DNA of 64,000 nt from Sipunculus nudus (lineage: Eukaryota; Annelida; Sipuncula; Golfingiida; Sipunculidae): assembly GCA_026874595.1 (NCBI GenBank), contig CM049322.1, positions 33,870,340 through 33,934,339 of the forward strand. The letters run 5' to 3'. Position numbers and translations under genes: made by a program. Positions 25,485 through 36,200 of this stretch are shown piece by piece; positions within the stretch are counted from its first letter, which is position 1, and each line of letters opens with the position of its first letter. Below the pieces are notes generated by a model. It made no database searches. It saw only the letters and a program-made list of their open reading frames with translations, and was not told the origin of the DNA.

Positions 25485-25565
25485 CTGTGGTTTCTTGGAG
25501 GGAGCTGATTGCACAATCCAAGAAGCTGCCATCAGAGCAATCATAATTCGACAAGTATAAGCCAT
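25481..25565 (-). CDS. Secreted HGV(L/M)MHGD-repeat protein, exon 1 (signal peptide)
   Basis: 85 coding bases from an ATG at 25565 encode 28 residues plus the first base of a Gly codon. They show a classic signal peptide: MAYTCR, a hydrophobic core (IMIALMAASWIV), then VQSAPSKK, with likely cleavage after VQS. The donor ATGG|GTAGGT leaves one base, and exon 2 begins with the two bases (GG) that complete the Gly codon, so the phases agree. An in-frame ATG further upstream (25601) would add 12 residues, MHPRTYLTIIII, and lengthen the hydrophobic segment. I prefer 25565 because it gives a normal-length signal peptide. Confidence 0.75.
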
Positions 25566-25599
25566 GATGATAATGATAGTCAAGTAGGTCCTTGGGTGC

Positions 25600-25624
25600 A
25601 AGTCACAACTGTAAGTTGTGACTT
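25600..25624. promoter_or_regulatory. Perfect 10-bp inverted repeat upstream of the secreted-repeat gene start
   Basis: AAGTCACAAC, five bases, GTTGTGACTT. It lies 35-60 bases upstream of the preferred ATG and overlaps the alternative ATG at 25601. It could be a transcription-factor site or a hairpin in the 5' UTR; the role is unknown. Confidence 0.35.
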
Positions 25625-28205
25625 CTTATCTGATCAAAAAATGTACGCTTCTCCTAGCGCCAAAAGGTGACCTCGAATCACAGTACTCCAAATACGGAAA
25701 CTCAACAGTGTCTACAGAGGAACGAATCACAAAGTGATAGGCTACGCTTTAGATCAAGTAAACAAGCGGATGTTTCACTAAAGCCTTTGTCTGACCTTTA
25801 AGTACGGATCCTTGCCTTTTACTGTGTGATGACGACAGTGATGTGGTAAACACCTCCGGTTGCTGAGACTGGTCGATAGCTCCATCACCTGTTTGTTCGC
25901 GTGTCCCGCGCCACCGCGAACTTTCTATACACCACGTCGCTTGCCACATACAACCATCTGTTGCACATCAATAAACGACTTCCATATTGCAGATACAGGT
26001 GGCGCTTCGATCCATTAATACCCCCCCCCCCCCATCTGTGTTATCGTAAACAAGGAGGCCAATGATTATGTCAAGTTGTCCTATATGAGGTTGATCGACG
26101 TACCTAGTTAGGCAAATGCTCCAAGGATGTTTTGTTTTCTACTGTTACAACATAACTAATATAAAATTAGTTAAAAAGTACATGGGTTATATGTAAACTC
26201 CAGGCGAGGCCGGAGATACATTTATCTAGTTTTATTAGGTTCGTGCGTCCTTTCACTTTAATCATGTCCAGCTCTTACATTACAATGATTACATTCTGAT
26301 AATATAACTATCATTCTAATGTCATTACATTTTTACCAATTCCAACAAGAACTCGGTTATTAACAAAAAAAAAATATTTATGTGGCTGACATAATACATT
26401 TTCTTTAACTTTTATTTTTTTTAGTCAACATAAAGACTCCTGAGGCAATTCTTTAGAATATATACAGAATATCCACCAGGGAATTCACCAACCTTCACCT
26501 TCAAATGCCTGAAACCTATTGACTGAATTTAATTTACCACCGGCAATAGAATTTGGTGTAAATTCGGCCTGATCACTGATGTCAAGAAAATAACAGCGAT
26601 CTATATATGCAATTCACCAGAGTTATTTATTAATGAAATAACTAAAATTTAAGAGCAGATAAATAATCTCTAATTTTTAAAGTAATTTGCGCGAGGATCA
26701 AAACATCTGAGCTACATCTGTTTTTAGCAATTTACTTTGAAAGAAACAATTTTGTTCACAGTTTTTTTTTTTACAATCAACTTAGTAACAAGCATTTTCC
26801 CTAACGTTTTCAAAATATTATACTATTTGCCTGCTATTCCGGGAAAGGGGAAGGAGTTTGTGGCCCTGTACAAACTTAAAAAATGCTATAATATGTACAT
26901 GTACATATTTGTTTGATCGATTCAGGCTAGTCCCATGACTTCAAGGAAAATTTGAATAAATTTAGATAATATTTGATCCCTGAAATCCTGTTATAAATTT
27001 ACCTCTAGTGTACCGTAAAATTTTGGCAAAACAACTGGTAATTGTACATGTCTTAAATGTTTGCTACAATATCAGTGTTTGCAACGAACACACTTAGGCT
27101 TTTAGTGGTGAAGCAGACAATTGATACCTTATCGTAAAGATAACGTAATTATGGGAATTATCCGAATATTGACGATTTCCCCTAAGTCCTTCCGGATTGT
27201 ACCTGTGAAATACTTCGCTGCTGCCCGGAGCTTGAAACTAAATTCCTGGGACAAAATGCAACAGAATAAAATAAAACATCGAAGAGCAAAATGTTACAGA
27301 ACAAAATGTCCAGAGACCAAAAATATGTTTAATGAAAGTCTCACGACAAAGTGTCCATGCGCAGAATACCCCTAACAAAGTTTATTATATATTTATATGG
27401 ACAGAACACGACACAATATGTTCAGGGACAAAACGGCAAAAAACTCGACTGGAAAAACTATATACAGTCTAACGGACGGCCTTGAAATTCCAAGACTTTG
27501 TAATATATTTTACATATTTTATATATGTATGTGTGTGTGTGTTTATAAAGGTGCTTTGTCCCAATATTGTTTTAATTGTACGAAAAACGAGCAAATGTGT
27601 ACATTTAATTGAAATGAAAATAGGTAAATTTCTTTTTAAAATATTTTTATTATTTTTATTAATAATTATATTGCAACGAGAGAACCGCCGTCTAGATTTT
27701 TACTCAGTCACTTCAGCCCTGTACTGATTGCTGTAGTCACAGGAATTAAAGATTAATGTAGTTATAATGGAATTGAAATGAAAAGCTGAAATCGTTCAAT
27801 ACTAACAATATTCAACTTAACACCCAAAAAAAAATTGGCCCACCAAAATTGATGATTAAGAACAGATTAATTACCTCAGCAAAAATTCCTGTGATTTCAA
27901 TATAGATAGATATATAGACATATAGAATCAAGAAAGATAGTTTTACTGATTCAATCATCACATACATAAGCACATACAATGACATTATTTTACATATATC
28001 TCGACATAAACCTTTGATAGCACTAAACAGCTGAACAGTTTGATAGAAAACGCGTTTTTATAGTGATCAATATAACTGTCAAAATAATATTTTAATTTAA
28101 AAAAAATACATTGATTAATAATTCATCACTGATTAATAATTCATAAAAGTAAACCATACATTTTACCCTTGACTGGATAAGTACATAATAATCGACTGGA
28201 GGCGA
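25625..28205. other. Non-coding stretch, nothing recognised
   Basis: Holds C13 at 26021-26033. A diffuse repetition of (G/A)ACAAAATGT-type words lies at about 27250-27440. No open frame has recognisable content. Confidence 0.5.
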
Positions 28206-28305
28206 CAAGGGGCGTCAATATGGGGGGGGGGGGGGATGGGGGTATATATATACCCCCCACTTTTTGGCAAGGGGGGGGATGGCCAATTATTTGAAATATA
28301 ATTAA

Positions 28306-28346
<41 letters not shown>

Positions 28347-28388
28347 AAGTCATCCCCTCCACCCTGGAAGAAAAATTGACGCCACTGT
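28206..28388. mobile_element. Short element ending in GGCGTCAAT / ATTGACGCC
   Basis: GGGGCGTCAATATGGGG at the left and AAAAATTGACGCCACTG at the right are inverted copies, enclosing G-runs (28220-28234 and 28271-28278) and a (TA)n tract (28305-28344). A related end, CAGTGGCGTCAATTT, occurs at about 24727. It is probably a short interspersed repeat; its class is unknown. Confidence 0.4.
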
Positions 28389-29269
28389 TAGACAAGACAT
28401 ATCACAAATATTGTCATATATAAAAAAAATTATCATAATTATAGATTTATATTTTTTCAGAATATTTCACAAACAAACAATTAACACTGATTAGAGAGAC
28501 TGTCGCCCATTCAGCAAGCCATTCCATTAATAATTAGGCCGATCAATCACAAGCAGTTTCATGTGAAAACATAGTTTTTATAGAGGTATCGCTATGATAT
28601 GTGAACACATTTTGGCCCGTCGGAAAAGAATTCTATATGCAAAAGTCACTTGAAAATTACGGGAGTCTCTTAACTAGATACACCAAAGATCTGAAGTCAT
28701 CTATTATCGCTCGAGCCAGTGGTGCGTCTTCACTAAACACCTCCTCTCCTATTAATAGATATTCCAGCTCAGTAAGAAGATAACGTAAGTACAAAATCCA
28801 CTTGAAACGAGAAAGAATTTTCGGTTTCGGACAGGGTTCGACTCACGATGACACTAAAAGTAAAACTCAGAATTGCTTCGATTTTTTATTTCCGTTTGTA
28901 ATGATTATGGCGACACCTGGAGTCAAATATTGGTATTAACACGTAAACCCTTGTATAAAAACATGTATTGCTGGAGGCGACATCTGCAGGCAAGTAATTG
29001 TATTAATGTATTCATAATATCTGGTAGAGCAGGGATAAGATCGGATAAATTGTTGCAATGCATGTTCTTTTTTAAGTTTTGTCTTAATATTGAGCCAGGG
29101 CACATGCGCGTAGTTCATGTCCCAGGTATTCTTAAAATTTTTAGTCAGTTGGTTCTTGAGCTGGGGCAAAATAAGCATCTATAAAATGTTTAATGAAGTT
29201 TGTGGTAAGAATGATGATGTTTGTGGGAGCAAGAACACCGCTACATGTTGGAATCATTATCTTACATGA
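28389..29269. other. Non-coding stretch, nothing recognised
   Basis: Overlapping open frames on both strands at 28873-29184 show no domain, so no gene is called. Confidence 0.45.
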
Positions 29270-29279
29270 CAATAAAGTG

Positions 29280-29335
29280 TCGTTAATCCGAACACCGTTA
29301 ATCCGAACATATTTTTACCGTTTATCCGAAATCCT
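29280..29335. mobile_element. Fragment resembling a pogo/Tigger-type transposon end
   Basis: GTCGTTAATCCGAACACCG with the repeated word GTTAATCCGAACA and then TTTATCCGAAAT. Repeated (G)TTAATCCGAACA words are typical of the ends of pogo/Tigger-like elements (family knowledge). No second end or transposase was seen. Confidence 0.4.
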
Positions 29336-29497
29336 AACACAAATATAAATACAAATAAGATAGTCTTTTTTAAGCAAGTGTACAGGGATAAGAAGAGTAA
29401 TTGGTGCACTCAAGTACTAGTACATACTAGTATAGCCTGTAGGTGTGAAAAACGTCCTTTCTGAGTATTACCAGGACCTTTATTATACAAATGTTTT

Positions 29498-31181
29498 TTA
29501 TGCCCCCGCCATAAAGTGGCCAGGGCATATAGTTTTACCCATGTCCGTCATTCCGTCCTTCCGTCATTCCGAAATCAAACAGTTGTACGGACTTTTTTTC
29601 GCAATGCCTGCAGATATTGGCCTGATTTTTGGTGTGTTGGCAGATATAGACCAGTTACAGATCGAGTTCGCGTTTCGCCCAATTGACCTACTTTTGACCG
29701 TTTTACGGCTCCTAAACTTAAAAAATTTCATGAAAAATATAAATTTCATGACAAATACACATGTACGGACTTTTTTTCGCAATGCCTGCAGATATTGGCC
29801 TGATTTTTGGTGTGTTGGCAGATATAGACCAGTTACAGATCCAGTTTGCGTTTCGTCCCAGTTGACCTACTTTTGACCGTTTTACAGCTCCTAAACTTTG
29901 AAAATTTCATGAAAAATAGAAATTTTCATGACAAATACACATGTACGGACTTTTTTCACAATGCCTGCAGATATTAGCCCGATTTTTTGTGTTTGGGCAG
30001 ATAATGACCAGTTACAGATCGAGTTCGTGTTTCGTCCCAGTTGACCTACTTTTGAACGTTTTTTGCCTCCTTAACTTAGAAGATTTCATGAAAAATAGAA
30101 ATTTTCATGACAAATACACATGTACGGACTTTTTTTTGCAATGCCTGCAGATATTGGCCTGATTTTTGGTGTGTGGCCAGATATAGACCAGTTAAAGATC
30201 GAGTTCACGTTTTGGCCCGATTGACCTTTTTTTGATCGTTTTACGGCTCCTAAACTTAAAAAATTTCATGAAAAATATAAATTTCATGACAAATACACAT
30301 GTACGGACTTTTTTTCGCAATGCCTGCAGATATTGGCCTGATTTTTGGTGTGTTGGCAGATATAGACCAGTTACAGATCCAGTTTGCGTTTCGTCCCAGT
30401 TGACCTACTTTTGACCGTTTTACAGCTCCTAAACTTTGAAAATTTCATGAAAAATAGAAATTTTCATGACAAATACACATGTACAGATTTTTCTCCTCAA
30501 TGCCGGCAGATATTGGCCTGATATTTTGTGAGTGGGCAGATAATGTCCAGTTACAGATCGAGTTTACGTTTTGTCCCAGTTGACCTACTTTTGACCTTTT
30601 GACGGTGCTCTAACATAGAAATTTCATAAAAAAAGTGCACATGTACGGACTTTTTTTCGCAGTGCCTGCAGATACAGGCCTGATTTTTGGTGCGAGGCAG
30701 ATAATGACCAGTTACAGATCGAGTTCTTGTTTTGTCCCAGTTGATCTACTTTTCACCATTTGACTGCTCCTGAACACAGAAAATTTCATGAAAAATAGAA
30801 ATTTTCATAACAAATGCATATGTACAGACTTTTTCTCCTCAATGCCTGCAGATACCTCCCTGATATTTTGTGTGGGCAGATAATGACAATTACAGATCGA
30901 GTTCGTGTTTCATCCAGGTTGACCTACTTTTGATTATTTTACAGCTCCTAAACATAGAAAATTTCATGAAAGACAGAAATTTTTATGGAAAATGCACATG
31001 TATAGACTTTTTCTCACAATGCCTGCAGATACTGGCCTGATTTTTGGTGTGTTGCTTGATAATGACCTGTTACAGATCAAGTTTGCATTTTGCCCTTGTT
31101 GATCTACTTTTGACCATATGACACCTGAACTTTTTCAAAATTTAACAAATGTTTCTAATTTGCCCCAGGCGGGGGCATTCG
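29498..31181. mobile_element. Element with GCCCCCGCC ends enclosing about nine 180-bp tandem units
   Basis: The left end has ATGCCCCCGCC (29500-29510) and the right end GGCGGGGGCAT (31168-31178), a perfect inverted pair. Between them a unit starting GTACGGACTTTTTTTCGCAA and CCTGCAGATATTGGCCTGAT repeats at about 29584, 29762, 29942, 30121, 30300, 30480, 30651, 30821 and 30998, a period of about 170-181 bases. The middle copies are most alike and the last ones most diverged. The left end is followed by TCCGTC(A/C)TTCCG words. The units read open in one frame by chance of phase; I see no protein family. Confidence 0.8.
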
Positions 31182-31905
31182 TGTCGTTCCAACACATCTA
31201 GTTTCATGATAAATTGAAAACAATAATTAACAGAAACTGAAGTGTCAAATCAAATCCAATCACTCACATACCCCTGGTTAGCAAACATGGTGAAGAGGGT
31301 GAAAGAGGGTGAAATTGTTGCTGGGGATAGAGAGAAAAATTGGGTATAGTTTTTGGGGGGTTATCAGTATAAATATAACAACTGTTTACTGCCTTATATT
31401 TGACTTGTGGTATCTGTACACAAGGCTCAAATTTGTTGCCGGCCCACCGGAATTTTCCAGCATTTTTTAGGGAGGTCCGGTTAAATTTTGGTACTGCCGG
31501 CCCCCCTTAGCTGGCAAAAAATCAGCAGTGTCTTGTTTATACCACCAGGAGAGAAGATATATCCAAAATAACTATTTACTGTATCCTGTCAAAAGCAGCT
31601 TTAAGTGTGAAACGTAAAAACAAAATCCATCGGTCCTGCTGACTAGTTTAATATGAGGGTCTGATAGGATCTATCACTCGGGCCAAACACTGCATACCAA
31701 AAGAGTTTTCCCGCTGGTTCGATTTTAATGAAGATAATAATACATGTACTTTGCACTAAAAAGTAGGCAATTAGCTGGTAAAACATTACAATCATGTTGT
31801 ACCTTTTCATTTGCTTATATATAATGTGAATGTTCATGGTCTTTCGGTATAAATAGGGTGTTGCGTGAATGTCTTGTATCTATGTAGTGTTGACTGTGGG
31901 GTTAA
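31182..31905. other. Non-coding stretch
   Basis: A GCCGGCCC-type motif occurs twice near 31438-31503, in inverted arrangement. Nothing else was recognised. Confidence 0.45.
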
Positions 31906-32775
31906 GGGACATATTGGCTGCCATTGATATCAGCCGCTGGCCTCAAACTGACCATGTTGGCCCCCAGCACCAGGCAGCATTCAATTTCGGCTGACAGCTC
32001 AAGTGAGCCACAAACTGGCACTGACCCTGTCTGGCCAACCATACTGGACACAGTAGGAAATAGAGAGCACCATTTCGGCCGCCGGGCCCATTTTCACTAA
32101 CAAAAGCCTATAGAACGGAGTATTTTTGGCTCCATTTGCCTATCTGCATATAAAAGAACTGAGGGGGTCCTTTCATTATAATTAAAAGAATAGCTTTCAT
32201 AGAACTTGGAAATTTTCAGTGCTGCTAGTGTTTTTCTCCTGTTTCTGCCATTTCTGTAAAGACTATTATTTTTTCACATGTACAGGTATCGCTTTTTAAA
32301 ATCATACTTAAAATTGACACATATATTTTAAACTCCACCTCTCAAAAAAATGCACAATCCCTCAAACAGAAAAATATGGGCTATATCCAATGACCTATAG
32401 ACAAAAAAATTATAATGTAAAAAAAAATCATGTATGTTGACTTTATCTGCTGCCCTAAAATTCATCACAGCATCTGATTAAAACACCATTGTATTTCATT
32501 TAAAGCTAAGACAAACTATATGCATCTAATTTAGAAGTGCATGTCCCATATAGGGAAAGCTATAAACAGTAAACAACTGAGGCTTATGCACTTAGTAATG
32601 AGGCAAAATGGTACTTTCTGGTTCACACTGCAGCTGATATGGTTGACCAGATAGGGTCAGTACTGGTCTGTGGCTCATTTGAGCTGGCAGGTGAAATCAC
32701 CAGCTGATAGGCACTTGCGGCCAACATGTTCGGTTTCAGGTCGGCGGGCGATATCAATGGCAGGCGATATGTCCC
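31906..32775. mobile_element. Element with TIRs of about 155 bp
   Basis: The left arm (about 31906-32065) starts GGGACATATTGGCTGCCATT. The right arm (about 32620-32775) is its imperfect reverse complement, ending AATGGCAGGCGATATGTCCC. Shared inner blocks include ACATGTTGGCC, AGCTCAAxTGAGCCACA and ACTGACCCTxTCTGG. The 550-base centre encodes nothing recognisable. I found no convincing target duplication. Confidence 0.75.
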
Positions 32776-33255
32776 TATACCATCTGTGGACAGCTCATGT
32801 TAAAGTTTTTCGTTAACTCTTTATAACTAAGCAAATACTTACCCTATTGCTTTCATTTGTCATATATTTATTGTATATGGGATCCCCTGTATGATTGGGG
32901 GTGAAAGGTCAATATCATATAGAAGTCAAGTTACAGGTGTTTTGTTAGCTCTTTGATCCATTGCTCATGAGGATATTTCAATTAACTTACTGTAGTACAC
33001 TGATGAACATTGACAACAGCAATTAGGAATTTTGCAATATTTTAATTTCTGGCCCAGTAATTACTAATTAGCACATATTGAACAAAAATGTACAGGTCCA
33101 GGGTTGATGTAATTGTAATGTGTAATTGTAATTACCCATAATTAATTACAATTTTTCAAGTAATTGAATGTAATTTGTAACCCTAACAGGTCCCAACCCA
33201 GCTGAGGTTAAAGTTTTGAGTGAGCTCTTTGTAACTCAACAACCACCTACCCCTT
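32776..33255. other. Non-coding stretch
   Basis: Contains a TAATTGTAATTAC-rich palindromic patch at about 33105-33180. No gene. Confidence 0.45.
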
Positions 33256-36200
33256 TTTAGCTCAGCTGACTATAAGTCATCTGAGCTATAGTCATGTTCC
33301 ATTGTCCGTCGTTTGTCCGTCGTTTGTCTGTCTGTCTGTCTGTCTGTCCGGATGTCAATCCGTAAGACTGGCATGTTTCGACACCATTGGACCTACGAAT
33401 CCGAAATTTGGCATACTGTTAGATGTCCCCAAAATCTCCTTCCATGCCGAAAATTGGGTCAATAGGACTTTGTTCCTTCGAGATATTAAGGAAAAACCTC
33501 AATTTTATATTAGAAATTTATTTTCACACTTCAGGACTGCCTAATATCAAAACCACTCATCTGGTTTTCTTCATATTTACCATAAATATTCCTCTATATA
33601 GTTCCTATGTACATGCCAGAAATTAAGTCAGTATTATTTAATTTTAAAAAGTTGTGGGCCCAACCATAATGGACTTAGTAAAAAAATCAGGAAAGATATT
33701 TGGTCATATAAGACCAAAAGTGTTAAAGGTAGGGACTTTTTTCGGTAATACAACTTTAATTGATCAAAATTAAATTGTATACCAAAAATTAGATCAAAAT
33801 CTTTTAAATTTTTAGCTCAGCTGACTATAAGTCATCTGAGCTATAGTCATGGTCCATTGTCCGCCGTCCGTCCGTCTGTCTGTCCGTCCGTCTGTCCGTC
33901 TGGATGTCCGTCCGTAAGACTGGCACGTTTCGACACCGTTGGACCTACGAATCTGAATTTCGGCATACAGTTAGATGTCCCCATAATCTCCTTCCATGCC
34001 AAAAATTGGGTCAATAGGACTTGGTTCCTTTGAGATATTAAGGAAAAACCTCAATTTTTTATTAGAAATCTATTTTCACACTTCAGGACTGCCTAATATC
34101 AAAACCACTCATCTGGTTTTCTTCATATTAACCATAAATATTCCTCTATATAGTTCCTATGTACATGCCAGATATTAAGTCAGTATTATATAATTTAAAA
34201 AAGTTATGGGCCCAAACATAATGGACTTTGTAAAAAAATCAGGAATATATTTGGTCACTTAAGACCAAAAGTGTTAAAGGTAGGGACTTTTTCTGGTAAT
34301 ACAACTTTAATTAATCAAAATTTAATTGTATACCAAAAATTAGATCAAAATTTGTTAAATTTTTTTAAATATTGGCAAAAATATAAAATTGGTACCTTGA
34401 ATTTTGCCCAACGTTGGCCATGGCACATTTTTTTCCTGTAAGTACTGTGGATTTAATTTTCACACCATGTATACATAAGGATTTAATCTGTTAAAATCTG
34501 AAATTTGAAAATAAAAGCTGCAAAATTAGGCTAGTTATTGAATTTTTTTGGAGGCTCTTGTTGTATTCCCTTACATTGTCAAGCAGTCCACTTTGATGAC
34601 TGTAGGTCATTCAGTGCACATCTCTATGCTCCCCAGGCTGTTGACATATTTTTAGATGTCCCAAAAATCTCCTACCATACCAAAAATTGGGTCATTAGGA
34701 CTTTGTTCCTTCGAGATATTAAGGAAAAAAAAACTCTGTTTTCCATAAAAAAAGCCATTGTTACACTTCAAGGCTGCCTAATATCAAAACCACTGATCTG
34801 TTTTTGATCGTATTTAGTATTCACATTCTTTTATACATTTTCTATGAACATACTAAAAATTAGGTCAGTATTGGGTATTATTTTGAAGTTATGGGCCAAA
34901 ACATAATGAGATTTTTTTTAAAATCAGGAAATATATTTACTCACCTAACATGAGAATTGCTGAACCTAGAGACTTTTTTTTTCAGGAATATAACTTTATT
35001 TAATCAAGATTCAATTGTTTACCCAAAATTAGAACTGAATTTTGCAAATTTTTCAAGTTATTAGCATAAATAAAAAATCAATACCTTAAATTATGTCCAA
35101 CTTTGGCACTGTTGATTTAATTTTCCCAGCATATATGCATAAGGATTTAATCTTTTAAAATCTGAACTTTCAAAAGAAATTGATTGGAATGAATAGCTTT
35201 TATTCATGTTTTCATACACCATGTCAAGTGTTGTTTACATCTAGCCCACCTAGTAGTACAGCCTTCACTTGCATTATGTAACCCACCCCAGGCAGGTTAC
35301 CTTGGCCCAGCTTGGCCACTACTAGCAGGCTTCCCCCCTGCCCTGCACTCAATCCCCCCCCCCCCCCAGCTGGTGCATAAACTAGATGAATGTTATAATT
35401 TTTCTGTATTTTATTTTATTCTTGGACATGCTACATTTTAGAGTTTGTATTGAACCACCAGGGTTACAATGATTAAAGTGTACATTTAATTGTGTCCACA
35501 AAGTGGTGTATTGCTGTGAAAGTGTGGATGTTCATGAGATAAGTAATTCCTTACTTCAGAAGAGTAAAAACTTCACCAGGTGTGAAATTGACTATTAATT
35601 CCAGTAATTAATTAAAACTAGGATAGTAATTAGCACAATGATATTGTTTGTCCCTCATTCAACCAACAGTGTGTATACTTTATTTGAAAAGATGTTTTAT
35701 TTTATCAAATTTACTTTTATTTTATTTTGGTGAATAAAATTAAGCTTGTCCTGAAAACTCCAATGTGCAAAACTTTTTAATAGTGATTCAAGTAATATTC
35801 TTGTAGATGCCATGTTGTGGCATTATTTTCTTTTAAAATCAGTTTAAACATTTATGATTTAAAAATAATAAAATATATGTGTATGCATAATATGACCCAA
35901 TGTTTTTTACTCTGTATATATAATGACTGCAATTTTTGCAACAATTCTAATATTTTAACTTATATTTTCAGTTTTTTTAATTAAAAATTTATAAACCTGT
36001 AAATAAAAAAATGATTCAGATAAAAACTTCTTAATGGAAAAAGTGGATCTGCTTAAAAAATAGGATTATATATAAACTTAAATGCATTATTCTCTTGAAA
36101 GTGAAATAAAGGTATTAGTCCATTCTGTCCACTTGCCTGTCCATCTGTAAATTTTCATATGCAACACAGTATCTCAAAACTTTTACTGTTTTTCTTCATG

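Noticed and set aside
29445-30414. Open frames of up to 143 codons in the 180-bp array
   Set aside because: The period is not kept in frame across the array and the translations are shadows of the tandem repeat, with no family resemblance.
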